A stretch of 64,000 nt of DNA from JANQPA01 sp964548175 (GCA_964548175.1 CAZJQS010000005.1:72512-136511), one strand, 5' to 3'; shown: positions 1 to 9,730, counted from the first letter of the stretch. Notes: generated by a model from the sequence alone, not told the origin. A program made the numbers and translations.

Positions 1-1
1 G

Positions 2-1357
2 ATCAGGTATAACTGGACGGCGCCGTTCCGTATGTCGCCGCACGATCCCAATACCCTTTTTGCAGCCGGCAATTTCTTGTTTAAATCCAACGATAAGGGC
101 CACAGTTGGAGCATCATCAGCCCTGATCTGAGCACTGATCATCCTCGTAAACGAAAAGAAGGGCTCAGCGGAGGTATAACCCCGGATAATACCGGCGCTG
201 AAACGCACTGTACTGCGTCGACCATGTCCATTTCGCCCATCACCGAAGATATCATATGGGTGGGGACGGATGACGGCAATGTACAACTGACCCGAAATGG
301 CGGCCAGAATTGGAAAAATGTAAGAGCTGCCATCCCCAACGTGCCCGACAGCCTCTGGGTGAGCCGGATCGAAGCCTCTCATTTTGATAAAGGGACCGCT
401 TACGTTAGTTTTGACGGTCATCGCAGCGACAACTTCGGGACCTGGATCTATAAGACAACGGATTTCGGCAGCAGCTGGACCAGCTTGCGGGCCAATTTAC
501 CGGAAGGAGAAGTGGTGCGCGTAGTGCGGGAAGACCACAAAAACCCGAATTTATTGTTTATTGGCACCGAAACAGGAGTATGGTTCACCATTGACGGAGG
601 GCAGAATTGGGAACGACTCAAGAACAACATGCCTACGGTATCGGTATACGACATCAAGATCCATCCCCGTGATAACGATCTGATCGTCGGCACGCACGGT
701 CGCAGCATCTGGGTCCTGGATGATATTACGCCTTTGCAGCAGCTAACGGATGAAGTGCTGGATAATAAGGGATATTTGTTTAGTCAGCGCCGGGCGACCA
801 TTTGGGAGAATGTGAGCAGGGGAGGTCAGCGCGGTCATTTTTGGTATGCCGGCGACAACCCCGAGACCATCACTAATACGTCCTCTCTGCCGAGGGCGGA
901 GATCGAGAATAATGCCTGGATTACATTTTACATTGGCCAGGGTGTTGCTGAGGCCGAACTTACCATCAGCAATTTGGAAGGAAATAAACAAAGGACGATA
1001 TCCTTGGCAGAAGCTAGTCCGGGTATCCATCGCTTTATATGGAATATGGAATACGACATCAAAGAATATACGGCGGAGCAGGCGGCAGCTGTTGATGATC
1101 TGTTCCGGGATCTGATCGAGCGTTATGGTTACAATTCGCTGAGGCGAACTTATGAGCGATATCAGGAAGCGGATAATATATACGACAAAAGGCGTCAGGT
1201 ACAGAGCCTGACGACCGGCTTTTTGAGCCTGGATATACCGGAAGAATATCGTTTACCCAAAGCCGGGCCGGGCGTTTATAAAGTCACCTTGAAAGTAGGG
1301 GACGAGGAGTATATCCGTACGCTGGAAATACGGGAAGATCCTTTATTAAAGGAATGA
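2..1357 (+). CDS. Sortilin/VPS10-type BNR-repeat protein, C-terminal part (5' truncated)
   Basis: The reading frame is open from base 2, so this is the C-terminal ~451 residues of a longer gene starting before the window. It contains repeated BNR/Asp-box-like segments (SNDKGHSW, TRNGGQNW, TTDFGSSW, TIDGGQNW) spaced as in the beta-propeller of sortilin/VPS10 'glycosyl hydrolase' proteins, which are usually about 1000 residues and exported in Bacteroidota. HGRSIWVLDDI is typical of the last propeller blade. The final ~150 residues form a beta-rich domain ending in YKVTLKVGDEEYIRTLEI, a FlgD/Ig-like fold by appearance. No T9SS sorting motif is seen at the end. The substrate cannot be inferred, and true glycosidase activity is not established for this family. 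Confidence 0.85.
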   Translation: MRYNWTAPFRMSPHDPNTLFAAGNFLFKSNDKGHSWSIISPDLSTDHPRKRKEGLSGGITPDNTGAETHCTASTMSISPITEDIIWVGTDDGNVQLTRNGGQNWKNVRAAIPNVPDSLWVSRIEASHFDKGTAYVSFDGHRSDNFGTWIYKTTDFGSSWTSLRANLPEGEVVRVVREDHKNPNLLFIGTETGVWFTIDGGQNWERLKNNMPTVSVYDIKIHPRDNDLIVGTHGRSIWVLDDITPLQQLTDEVLDNKGYLFSQRRATIWENVSRGGQRGHFWYAGDNPETITNTSSLPRAEIENNAWITFYIGQGVAEAELTISNLEGNKQRTISLAEASPGIHRFIWNMEYDIKEYTAEQAAAVDDLFRDLIERYGYNSLRRTYERYQEADNIYDKRRQVQSLTTGFLSLDIPEEYRLPKAGPGVYKVTLKVGDEEYIRTLEIREDPLLKE

Positions 1358-1445
1358 ACCGACGAGAAGTCTTTGATGCGGCTTCTACATCTCTTTGTTC
1401 TTTGTTTCCGAACGCGTATCTTTAGTAATTCTCAACAGAGTGAAA

Positions 1446-2621
1446 ATGGTTAGTATGCAAAACAACTCCATATTGGCGGCTGCGGAACAATACGTGATGG
1501 ATCTTCTGAGAAGGGGACTTACTAAAGATCACGTTTTCCACAATTTACAGCATACGCTGGCCGTGCGTAGCGCCGCAATGGATATTGGGCGTCAGATGGA
1601 GCTTTCAGAGGAAGAAATGGAAATTTTAGAGCTGGCGGCGCTTTTTCATGACACGGGCTTTGTGGAGGCCTATGAGGGGCATGAGAAAATGAGTGAGCAG
1701 ATCGCCAGGCGTTTTCTGGAAAGCAGGGGTTATGATCGAGAGAAAACGGAAAGAGTGCTCTCCTGCATTTTGGTCACCCTGCCCATTAAGCAGCCGGAGA
1801 ATAAGCTGGAAGAAGTCATGAAAGATGCCGATCTGATGGGATTGGGAACAGATAACTACCCCATTGCCCTGGCTGCGCTGCGGCATGAGTGGGAGGTTTT
1901 TCAGCACAAAAACTTCTCCGATGTGGAGTGGTTTGAGATGAACGATAAGTTTGTCAGTTCGCATCAGTATTTTACAGAAGTTGCTCGCCGGTTGTATGGG
2001 GAGAAAAAAGAACAAAACCGGAAGTTCCTGAAAAAGATAGCAAAAAAAGAAAGAAAGGAAAAAAGTAAAAACGGTGGAGACGGAAAGATCAGAGGAAACC
2101 GGTCGGCCCAAATGATGTTCAAAACGGCATTGCGCAACCATATTGACCTCAGTAACCTGGCTGATAATAAAGCCAACATAATGCTGAGTGTAAATGCCCT
2201 GATCGTAACCGTGGCGGTGCCGCTGGCTGCTTCTTACATCAGCGATAACCTCGTTCTGGCTATTCCGGTAGGATCTCTGCTGATAACCTGCCTGGTTTCT
2301 ATGATCTTCGCCACCCTGGCTACCCGCCCCATCAAAATGACCGGGGAAACCTCTCTTGAGAGCATACGGCAGGGGCGTTCCAATCTTTTCTTTTTCGGCA
2401 ATTTTTACAAAATGTCTTTCGAAGAGTATCAGGAAGGAATGGAGCATGTGATCAGCGACGAAGCTAACCTCGATACTACCATTCAACGGGATCTCTTTTT
2501 TCTGGGAAAATCACTAGGCCGGAAATATCGACTGCTGAGAACTTGTTATAATATCTTCATGATCGGCATCGTAGTGTCAGTGACTTTATTTATTGTGATC
2601 TACAGATTATATGTGATGTGA
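1446..2621 (+). CDS. HD-domain phosphohydrolase fused to a Pycsar effector (PycTM/DUF5706) membrane domain
   Basis: 391 residues from the ATG at 1446. The frame is open back to 1395, but the extra 17 residues are not HD-like. Residues ~10-180 form an HD domain: a His near HNLQH, the FHDTGF His-Asp pair and the distal Asp in KDADLMGLG, the usual metal set. A highly charged linker (about 185-215, Lys/Arg rich) follows. The C-terminal ~170 residues begin FKTALRNHIDLSNLADNKA and hold two membrane segments followed by a conserved region and a last membrane helix, matching the PycTM effector domain of cyclic-pyrimidine (Pycsar) defence. No pyrimidine cyclase lies next to it: the neighbours are a BNR protein and a GAF protein. 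The HD domain could hydrolyse a nucleotide signal that gates the membrane part (inference). Family assignment is good, the role is open. Confidence 0.8.
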   Translation: MVSMQNNSILAAAEQYVMDLLRRGLTKDHVFHNLQHTLAVRSAAMDIGRQMELSEEEMEILELAALFHDTGFVEAYEGHEKMSEQIARRFLESRGYDREKTERVLSCILVTLPIKQPENKLEEVMKDADLMGLGTDNYPIALAALRHEWEVFQHKNFSDVEWFEMNDKFVSSHQYFTEVARRLYGEKKEQNRKFLKKIAKKERKEKSKNGGDGKIRGNRSAQMMFKTALRNHIDLSNLADNKANIMLSVNALIVTVAVPLAASYISDNLVLAIPVGSLLITCLVSMIFATLATRPIKMTGETSLESIRQGRSNLFFFGNFYKMSFEEYQEGMEHVISDEANLDTTIQRDLFFLGKSLGRKYRLLRTCYNIFMIGIVVSVTLFIVIYRLYVM

Positions 2622-2660
2622 AAATAGAGGGCGCCCTAAAAATCCGGAATACCCTCTTAT

Positions 2661-5024
2661 TCACAACTTTACCTTGATCCTCAATGCTCGCAGGCCTTGA
2701 ACGCCCTGCAGTTTTCCCAGTTTGACATCCTCAACCCCGGCAGTGATGTAACCTTCGTGCCGGAGGTAATCGAAATATTCGAGGTATTCCTGCCGGTCTT
2801 TATCATTCAGATAGACAATGGCGATCTTTCCCGCTATGGTCAGCCTTTCGTTAGTTCCTTCAATAGTCGCTTTATCGATCCGTTTTTTCAGGATCTCGTA
2901 GCGCACGTTGTAGGCGCCGTCGACGTCAAACTGCTTTTCATCCATACGAAAGCGTATGGAAAGCTGAGTGTTGTAGGCGAAGATCAGTTGGGCGGTAGTC
3001 AGGGGGATCGGTAATTCCTCTTGCATTTCATTCACCAGGCGGGTGATCTTGCACATGTTGATCAACTGCCAGAGCCGGAGGTTCTTCAGGTGCATTTCTG
3101 AGAAAAGGTCCTTCTTCAAAAGGGACTGCCCGACGTAAATGTCGTATTCGACGCCATCGGTCTTATATTTTTCAAAATAATGAGGCAGGATGGCCTGGGC
3201 TTCGCGTTGTTCTTTTTCGATAAAATTAGAGATGGTATTGTTGATCATGGCCACGCTGTCCTCGTAGGCTTTTCTGGCTTTGTAAACGATGCGCAGCTCA
3301 GGGTCCAGCGCGTCGAAATATTTTGAAATGGGAGGCGACAAATCAGGAAAACGCTTTTGGAGATAGGCCAGGATAGGATGGAGCTCAATTTGTAACAACT
3401 CCACCAGTCGGGATTCATCGCTGGAATTGAATTCCGATCTGACATTCTGCAACCCCCGTTCGACCTTCATTAAGGCTTGTGCCGCCAGGGGGAAATGAAT
3501 ATAGTCGAGGCTTTTCTCCAGCAGTGTTTTTACCTTGTCTAGATTCTCGATCAGGTCTGTTTGTATGGCGTCATTTCGCTTATTTGAGGAGCTCACGATA
3601 TCCGCCTGGCCGTAAAGCGGGTAAACGTCTTCGAAAACTATAGGCTCCATGGACGCTTTCTGACTGTCTTTTTCTCTTTTTTCCAAAAGGTTATAGGATG
3701 CCTCGATAAAACGCCATTCTACGCTTGGATGAACGGCCGTAAATTGTTCGCGAATGACGGCTTCGATCTGGTTGTCGATCTCATCGCGGCTTCTTTCTAC
3801 AGCCAGTGAAAAAAGACTGGTCAGTTCCTTCAATTTCATTTCGATAAAACTATGCAGCTGGAAAGGGTGGGGAGATCCCACTTCCAGGATTCCGATCACT
3901 CTTTCTTCCTTACTGAACAGCGGGGCTACGATGATGCTTCTTATACCTTCCTTGAGCAGGTCTTCTTCTACCTCGGTTTTGTTGGTTACTTCGGCCAGGT
4001 CTTCGATCAAAAGCACTTCGCGGTATTTACAGGCTTTTTCATAGATGGAATTATGGTTTTCCGTGGTTAATAAAACCGGATGCTTGTCGGCCAGGAAATC
4101 AAAGCGGATCTTGTAACGATGCGCTACCGTATTTTCGGGAGGATAGTCTATGGCTGTCAGGCCCAGTCGAAGATCGGGAATATTAAAATAAGTGCGGATC
4201 AGTTTTTCCAGGGCGCTGATATTATCCTGATGGAGCACTGCATTCTTTTGCAGTAAAAGGTATTTCAGCGTAGAGAGGGTATGCTCGTTGGTGATTTCCG
4301 TCAAATGGCCAATGTCAAAGCCTTCAAAAGCAAAATGAGAGGGCGGAATATACTTTAACCAGAGCTCAGAATCGTAAATATTACTCAGCAACTCATTGAT
4401 CTGTTCCTGTGAAATGGGTTGGAGCGGTTTGAGTTTTTTAATATCGACAAATTGCATGTTGACATTAAATTTGAAATGCCTGGAAATACCCGTATTCGGA
4501 TCCTCGATATAAAAACTGATAGGAGGGTCTACCTCTATTTTTTGCCCGTAAAACTGATTGAGGATCATGCTGCAGGCCCCTATGATCATCGAGCAGTTCA
4601 GATCATGGCTGTAATTTCCCTTTTGAATGGTTTTGATGGGGGAAGATTTCAACAGCGCTTTTAATGCCGGAGTAATGTAAAAAGCATTGGTATTAAAAGG
4701 GGCTGCTAATTTGGCCAGCTCGGTTTGCCGGAGCACCGGAGGAAGCACGCCGCTGATCAAAAGGTCAAAAACCTCGCAATTTTCTTCGATTACCTCAGGG
4801 TCCGGAATGGGATCTTTGAAGATAGGATGATCTTCCACCTTTTTTAGGATCAGCTCAGCGAGCATGGAAGTCGGATGGTCTTGCTGCCCGGCGCTTTCCT
4901 TAAGCTTGCGTATAAGCGGGCGGAAGCTCAGGACCGTTGAATAGGGAATCTGGTGGATACCTATATTAGAATAGAGATCTTCTATCATATGGGCTTCTTT
5001 GATCAGATTGTTGGTGGCAGTCAT
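2661..5024 (-). CDS. Large GAF-domain protein
   Basis: 787 residues, no signal peptide or membrane segment. A GAF-like domain is visible around residues 300-420 (RSIIVAPLFSKEERVIGILEVGS is its central beta-sheet region), flanked by long mostly helical stretches. There is no kinase, GGDEF or cyclase signature and no chromophore Cys in a recognisable context, so it is probably a cytoplasmic ligand- or partner-binding protein rather than an enzyme. It is convergent with the HD-PycTM gene (39 bp between stops) and 133 bp from the SDR gene on the same strand. The function is not recognised. Confidence 0.75.
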   Translation of the reverse strand: MTATNNLIKEAHMIEDLYSNIGIHQIPYSTVLSFRPLIRKLKESAGQQDHPTSMLAELILKKVEDHPIFKDPIPDPEVIEENCEVFDLLISGVLPPVLRQTELAKLAAPFNTNAFYITPALKALLKSSPIKTIQKGNYSHDLNCSMIIGACSMILNQFYGQKIEVDPPISFYIEDPNTGISRHFKFNVNMQFVDIKKLKPLQPISQEQINELLSNIYDSELWLKYIPPSHFAFEGFDIGHLTEITNEHTLSTLKYLLLQKNAVLHQDNISALEKLIRTYFNIPDLRLGLTAIDYPPENTVAHRYKIRFDFLADKHPVLLTTENHNSIYEKACKYREVLLIEDLAEVTNKTEVEEDLLKEGIRSIIVAPLFSKEERVIGILEVGSPHPFQLHSFIEMKLKELTSLFSLAVERSRDEIDNQIEAVIREQFTAVHPSVEWRFIEASYNLLEKREKDSQKASMEPIVFEDVYPLYGQADIVSSSNKRNDAIQTDLIENLDKVKTLLEKSLDYIHFPLAAQALMKVERGLQNVRSEFNSSDESRLVELLQIELHPILAYLQKRFPDLSPPISKYFDALDPELRIVYKARKAYEDSVAMINNTISNFIEKEQREAQAILPHYFEKYKTDGVEYDIYVGQSLLKKDLFSEMHLKNLRLWQLINMCKITRLVNEMQEELPIPLTTAQLIFAYNTQLSIRFRMDEKQFDVDGAYNVRYEILKKRIDKATIEGTNERLTIAGKIAIVYLNDKDRQEYLEYFDYLRHEGYITAGVEDVKLGKLQGVQGLRALRIKVKL

Positions 5025-5157
5025 CAGGTAAAGCTTGAGTTAAGAGGAATACCATACCATGATTGTTTACACAAACCATGCAGGGCATTATTTTACTCAA
5101 CACTTTAGAAAATGGTTTGGATGTCCTGGATCAATAAAAAATCCAATAATGAAAGTC

Positions 5158-6189
5158 TTAAACGAATTCAAATATTCGGCTTTCGAAGTTGTGGCGGGTA
5201 GCTTCCAGGAAGGCCGGCGCAATGTCGGAGATGGTTTTTTCTACCGGCAAATACTCGAAGTTCAACTCTTTTTTTGAGCGGGTATTGTCGTAATAAAATT
5301 TCCTCGAAGTATGGCGTGCCGTTTCTTTAGTGACGGCAGGTGGATTTCCGGTCAGTTTTGCTTTCCACCATTCCCAGCGCCAGAGGAACTCCGTTAGCGC
5401 ATTGTGCAATGCGAGCTCGGGTGTTTTTTTTCCCAGATGACCTGCGATCGTGTCTATAAGCTGGTGATAGGACAGGTTTTCGCTGCTGGCGATAAACCTA
5501 CGCCCGGTTATGTCGGATTCCATTAGCTGGACCATCATTTTCGCCACGTCACGGACATCGACAAAACCATTGGCGCCCAGTGGAAAAAAAGACAAACCAT
5601 CCCAGACGAGTTTGAAGAACTTCTGGGGGCCGTCGTTCCATCGGCCGGCGCCCAGGATCATGGACGGATTTATGATACAAGCCTGCAGGCCTTCGGCAAT
5701 GCCTCGCCATATTTCCCGTTCGGACAGATATTTGGAAACGGCGTATTGCGTATTGTAAGGGCTGCTTTCCCATTGGGACTCTTCTGAAATGGTTTCTCCA
5801 GGCTTTTTTCGGCCGATAGCAGCTATAGAACTGACATGGACTAATTTTTTGACCCCCTCATGAAGGGCTACGTTCACGATGTTCGCCGTGCCTTCTATAT
5901 TGACCTTACGCATCATTTTTCTTTCTGAAGGCTGGAAGGAGACCATAGCAGCGCTGTGATAGACTTGATCGACCCCCCTGATGCTGTCCTCAAGGCCTAC
6001 AATATCCAGAATGTCACAATCTATCCATTCAATGTGGTCAATAAGGTCGTCGCTTACCAGGTCCATAGTACTGTGCTTTCGCTTGATCGCCCTGATCCTG
6101 TGATAACCCTGATCGAGCAGATATCGAAGCAGATAGGAGCCGACGAAGCCGGTCCCACCGGTAACCAGTATGTGCTTATCTTTCGGCAA
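5158..6189 (-). CDS. NAD(P)-dependent epimerase/dehydratase, extended SDR family
   Basis: 343 residues. The N-terminal Rossmann signature TGGTGFVG binds NAD(P), and the catalytic YAVSK (Tyr-x3-Lys) follows a SSIAAIG serine segment, as in extended SDRs of the dihydroflavonol-reductase/3-beta-HSD type. Length is normal for the family. The start lies 5 bp after the stop of a small cytochrome gene on the same strand, so the two are probably co-transcribed. The substrate cannot be predicted: sugar nucleotides, sterol-like compounds or polyketide intermediates are all used by relatives. Confidence 0.85.
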   Translation of the reverse strand: MPKDKHILVTGGTGFVGSYLLRYLLDQGYHRIRAIKRKHSTMDLVSDDLIDHIEWIDCDILDIVGLEDSIRGVDQVYHSAAMVSFQPSERKMMRKVNIEGTANIVNVALHEGVKKLVHVSSIAAIGRKKPGETISEESQWESSPYNTQYAVSKYLSEREIWRGIAEGLQACIINPSMILGAGRWNDGPQKFFKLVWDGLSFFPLGANGFVDVRDVAKMMVQLMESDITGRRFIASSENLSYHQLIDTIAGHLGKKTPELALHNALTEFLWRWEWWKAKLTGNPPAVTKETARHTSRKFYYDNTRSKKELNFEYLPVEKTISDIAPAFLEATRHNFESRIFEFV

Positions 6190-6194
6190 GCGGA

Positions 6195-6539
6195 TTATTT
6201 TTTGAGCTCTAAGGTATATTCTGCTACAGCTTTGATCTTTGCTTCATTTAAGAGATTCTTGAAGCCAGGCATTGCATTTCTTCCATTGGTGATCACATCG
6301 ATGCGCTCTTCTACGGATAGCGCTGAGGTTGTAAGGTTGTAAGCGCCGCTGGCGCCCATGTCTCCGTATAAGCCATGACAAGTTACACAAGAATTGCGAT
6401 AAATCTTTTCTCCGTCTTCTTTTTTAGGCGCATTGGAAACCACTTCCTGGGACGCTTCACCGCTTCCTTTTGAATCATCTGCATTACTGCAAGCCCAGAT
6501 CAAACCTATAATACCAACCGCAATGATCAATTTTTTCAT
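6195..6539 (-). CDS. Small c-type cytochrome lipoprotein
   Basis: 114 residues. A hydrophobic N-terminus ends in a lipobox-like IWACS, so the mature protein is probably acylated at that Cys and held on the periplasmic side of a membrane. One heme-attachment motif, CVTCH, is followed by a GDMGASGAYNL segment and a distal Met (RNAMPGF) that could be the sixth heme ligand. This is a monoheme class I cytochrome c of ~80 mature residues, an electron carrier. It lies just upstream of the SDR gene. The partner oxidoreductase is not identifiable here. Confidence 0.88.
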   Translation of the reverse strand: MKKLIIAVGIIGLIWACSNADDSKGSGEASQEVVSNAPKKEDGEKIYRNSCVTCHGLYGDMGASGAYNLTTSALSVEERIDVITNGRNAMPGFKNLLNEAKIKAVAEYTLELKK

Positions 6540-6799
6540 GAATAGTAATCAGTTTATTTTTTTATGATGGGCGAAGCCGTGCTTAAACCGCTGCCGCCCC
6601 GTTATCGAAGAATTGCAAATGTAACAAAAAAATGAGCAGAGGGTTTTTTAATTCCAACAGCTCGAACGCAGTTAAATTCTTTGCCTTTCCTGGGAAAATC
6701 GGCCAAAGTTGTCGAAATTACAAAGGTTTTTAGCGAACTATCCTTAATTTTAATCGAAATAGACATAAAATGGCAGGCCGGCAAAACACTGACCACCGG

Positions 6800-6807
6800 T
6801 AAATTTG
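6800..6807 (+). promoter_or_regulatory. Possible TAnnTTTG promoter box for the SPFH gene
   Basis: TAAATTTG matches the Bacteroidota -7 consensus and lies 28 bp before the start codon, in an AT-rich leader. No clear TTG -33 element is seen at the usual distance, so support is modest. Confidence 0.35.
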
Positions 6808-6834
6808 TTAAATAAAAAATTAAAAAAATAAAAA

Positions 6835-7680
6835 ATGAGTGACTCTAATAACCGTAAACCTTCTCAAGGCAGGTTGATCACCACAGGTATTATTGGTTTT
6901 TTTATACTGATCGTGATCATTATTTTTTCAAGCGCCACTTTTCTAACCATCGATCCAGGTAATCGAGGCGTGCTATTCCGTCGATTCGGTGGCGGCCTGG
7001 ACAAAGAAAACATTTATCAACCGGGCTTTCACGTCGTTGCCCCCTGGAACACCATGCATTTGTACTCTGTACGTGAGGTTCAACTGGAGGAAGAAATGGA
7101 AGTGCTTTCCAGCAACGGTCTGAATATCAAAGTGGATGTCACCATGCGTGTAAATCCTAATTATGATAAGATCGGCGAACTGCACGAGCAGTTTGGCCAG
7201 GATTACCTGGTCTCCCTCGTCAGACCTGAAGTGCGCTCCTCTGTTAGAACTATCCTGGGGCGCTTTACACCGGAAGAGCTGTATTCTACCAAAAGAGACG
7301 AGGTGCAATCCATGATCCAGGAAGACCTGGCAAATAACCTTTCCGGCAATTATATCGACCTGAAAGCAACACTGATCAGGGATATTACCTTGCCGGAAAA
7401 AGTGAAAACAGCCATCGAAAGTAAGATCGAAGCGGAGCAACTGGCTTTGAAGTACAAATACATACTCGAACAGGAACGCAAGGAGGCCGAGCGTAAGATC
7501 ATCGAAGCCGAAGCCAAAGCTGAGTCTAACCGCATCCTGAATGCGAGCTTGTCTGAAAATATCCTGCGCGATAAAGGGATCGAAGCGACCATGGAACTGG
7601 CTAACTCCCCTAACACTAAGGTGATCGTCATCGGTGGCGGCGGATCAGATGGATTGCCGCTTATTTTGGGTAATAACTAA
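6835..7680 (+). CDS. Prohibitin/SPFH (stomatin-like) membrane protein
   Basis: 281 residues. One N-terminal membrane anchor (~17-40) is followed by the SPFH/band-7 core: TIDPGNRGVLFRRFGG, YQPGFHVVAPW and VDVTMRVNP are characteristic of prohibitins. A long charged coiled-coil region (about 190-250, rich in EAE/ERK) follows, and the protein ends in a Gly-rich tail. Such proteins form large ring or cage assemblies on the inner membrane and often modulate FtsH-type proteases. No protease gene is adjacent. The gene is probably monocistronic, as a strong terminator follows directly. Confidence 0.92.
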   Translation: MSDSNNRKPSQGRLITTGIIGFFILIVIIIFSSATFLTIDPGNRGVLFRRFGGGLDKENIYQPGFHVVAPWNTMHLYSVREVQLEEEMEVLSSNGLNIKVDVTMRVNPNYDKIGELHEQFGQDYLVSLVRPEVRSSVRTILGRFTPEELYSTKRDEVQSMIQEDLANNLSGNYIDLKATLIRDITLPEKVKTAIESKIEAEQLALKYKYILEQERKEAERKIIEAEAKAESNRILNASLSENILRDKGIEATMELANSPNTKVIVIGGGGSDGLPLILGNN

Positions 7681-7695
7681 AAAATGACCTTTTTA

Positions 7696-7736
7696 GAAAA
7701 AAAGCTTCATCGCAACTGCGGTGAAGCTTTTTTTAT
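7696..7736 (+). terminator. Rho-independent terminator after the SPFH gene
   Basis: The stem AAAAAGCTTCATCGC pairs with GCGGTGAAGCTTTTT (one T-G wobble) around an AACT loop, and the 3' arm runs into a T tract. The A tract on the 5' side makes it symmetrical. Confidence 0.85.
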
Positions 7737-7996
7737 TTATTCCTTTGGTTTGAAATCCCTGCTAAGGCAACAGGTGGAACATCTTATATTGATTTTTATA
7801 AAATATCATTTTTTCTTCTCTCAAAATTAGCTTACCTTGCAATTGTAAACACGTTAAAGCACCCCCAGTCTCAAGTTATCTATCTCCCTTCTGATCCTTG
7901 CAAATAACACATTACGCTAATTTTTTAAACAGGACTTTGGAGGAAACATCCATCCGGAGCCGTTAACAATTATTTCCCAAAATTAAACAACCGATT

Positions 7997-9685
7997 ATGT
8001 ACCTGACTCTCTTCAGAAAAGTTAAGGCAGCCCTCATTCAGCAGGCTGTGCTGATCTCGATTTTTTCCTTTTTACTCATCACTTCAGTTTTGCCGGCTCA
8101 GACGGTTTATCGCCAGATCGGGGGGCCATGGAATGATCCCAACAGCTGGGCCGACGGAATCGTCCCTCCAGATGCTTTAGAAAATGGGGACGCCATTTTA
8201 ATTGAGGGGGCGGCTATATTGGACGGTATGGAAGTGGACCAACTGGACATCGCCGCCGGATCAAGCCTGAATATACTGAATACCGGCAGCTTAACCGTCA
8301 GCGGCGCTCCTATCCTGAATGCAGGATTCTTTGATAATGCCGGGGTGTTCTCTTCCAAATCAGCGAATTTTACCAACAGGGGTACGCTGAATAACCGGAA
8401 CGGCGCTTCGTTTACTTTCGGAGACATGGAGGCCCAGGTCCTGACCAATAATGGGGTAATTAATATTCTGGAAGGAGGAACGATGACCATCAATGGCGCT
8501 ACTTTCGACCAACTGGGCGAATTCGAGATCAACGGTGCTTTTACCAATAATGGCGTTCTTAATAACGAGACAGGAGGACAGATCAATATCTTATCCGGTG
8601 GAACATTCAACCTGGGGGTAGAAGATGTCAGCACCGGCTCCTTAACCAGCGGCGGACTGATCACCAATAACGGCGCATTCAATTTCAGCAACGGCAGCTC
8701 TTTTTCTCAACAAGGAAAAGACGGCCCCGGAAGCCTGAATGGCGGCGGAACTTTTAACGGCGATCTCAGCATCACGGGCGGAACGATCGCTCCGGGTAAC
8801 TCGTTTGGGACGATGGTCATTAATGGCGATTATACTGTATTTGGAGGAGTGACTCATGTCATTGAAATAGGGGGCGACGGAGGAAACGACCTTATACAGG
8901 TAACTGGAACGGCAAATATTGCCGGCAATCTCAACCTGATTTTCGGACCTGGTTTTTTTAATAATGGTGAGACATGGGATGTTGTAGATGCAGGCATCCT
9001 GAATGGAGCTTTTAATACTCCTCCTATTTACACGCTTCCTAATGGAATAGATCCAACTAGTACACTTGGCGCGGTAAGTGATCTGACAAATGATGTGGTT
9101 ACGGTTACCTATTTGGGGCAAGAATTCCTCCCCATTGAACTCATCCGCTTCACAGCAGTGCTGGAGGACAATGTCATAGCACTTGAATGGGCTACTGCTT
9201 CGGAAACCAACAACCATTACATGATGGTCGAGCGCAGTGCGGACGGCATACAATTTGACCACATCGGCCGGGTCTACGGCGCCGGAACCACGGTGGAAGC
9301 TCAGCATTATACCTTCATCGATGAGCAGCCTGCGCCCGGTTGGAATTATTACCGGCTCCGGCAGGTCGATTATGATCGTTCGGAGGAATACTCGAAGGTG
9401 GTTGCTATTGACGCCTCGGGCATTCAGCAGGAGGGTTTGCACCTGGAAGTCTATCCCAATCCTGCGGCTGACCGTATTCAGGTCAGCTGGAAGAGTGCTT
9501 CCGTTGATGAGCACGCCAGGATCAGAATACTGGATTATGCGGGCCGTCGGGAACTGGCTTCCTACGCGCTGCCGGAAGGAACCCAGCAAATGAATATGCC
9601 ATTGGAAGCTTTGCCTTCCGGTCACTACATTATTCAATTGGTGCATGGAAAACAGGTGAAGGCGGTGAAGTTGGTGAAAAGATGA
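7997..9685 (+). CDS. Secreted beta-solenoid protein with type IX secretion sorting domain
   Basis: 562 residues. The signal peptide ends near VLPAQ (residue ~35). Residues ~60-310 are short Gly/Asn-rich repeats with the rhythm 'NNGVLNN-GGTF' (FTNNGVLNN, ITNNGAFNF, ILNTGSLTVSG), as in autotransporter-like beta-helices. A second region (~380-480) starts LPIELIRFTAVLEDNVIALEW, a fibronectin-like domain common just before T9SS tails. The last ~80 residues hold the type A sorting domain: VYPNPAADRIQVSW, then GHYIIQLVHG and the basic end KAVKLVKR. It is probably exported by T9SS and attached to or released from the surface as an adhesive or structural protein. The 316 bp before it carry the previous terminator and an AT-rich leader with no other gene. 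Confidence 0.85.
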   Translation: MYLTLFRKVKAALIQQAVLISIFSFLLITSVLPAQTVYRQIGGPWNDPNSWADGIVPPDALENGDAILIEGAAILDGMEVDQLDIAAGSSLNILNTGSLTVSGAPILNAGFFDNAGVFSSKSANFTNRGTLNNRNGASFTFGDMEAQVLTNNGVINILEGGTMTINGATFDQLGEFEINGAFTNNGVLNNETGGQINILSGGTFNLGVEDVSTGSLTSGGLITNNGAFNFSNGSSFSQQGKDGPGSLNGGGTFNGDLSITGGTIAPGNSFGTMVINGDYTVFGGVTHVIEIGGDGGNDLIQVTGTANIAGNLNLIFGPGFFNNGETWDVVDAGILNGAFNTPPIYTLPNGIDPTSTLGAVSDLTNDVVTVTYLGQEFLPIELIRFTAVLEDNVIALEWATASETNNHYMMVERSADGIQFDHIGRVYGAGTTVEAQHYTFIDEQPAPGWNYYRLRQVDYDRSEEYSKVVAIDASGIQQEGLHLEVYPNPAADRIQVSWKSASVDEHARIRILDYAGRRELASYALPEGTQQMNMPLEALPSGHYIIQLVHGKQVKAVKLVKR

Positions 9686-9716
9686 GAAAATAATTTTTCA
9701 CTATGGCATATTCTTT

Positions 9717-9724
9717 TATCTTTG
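9717..9724 (+). promoter_or_regulatory. TAnnTTTG promoter box (TATCTTTG)
   Basis: An exact match to the Bacteroidota -7 element, about 190 bp before the flavoprotein gene and ~110 bp before a hairpin terminator. It therefore seems to drive a short noncoding transcript rather than the gene directly. No good -33 TTG is visible. Confidence 0.5.
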
Positions 9725-9730
9725 TGTTAA

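Noticed and set aside
1626..2486. 286-codon minus-strand frame opposite HD-PycTM
   Set aside because: The plus frame has clear HD and membrane motifs, the minus frame none.
8642..9646. 334-codon minus-strand frame opposite the T9SS cargo gene
   Set aside because: The plus strand has signal peptide, repeats and sorting domain; the opposite frame has none and shows shadow composition.
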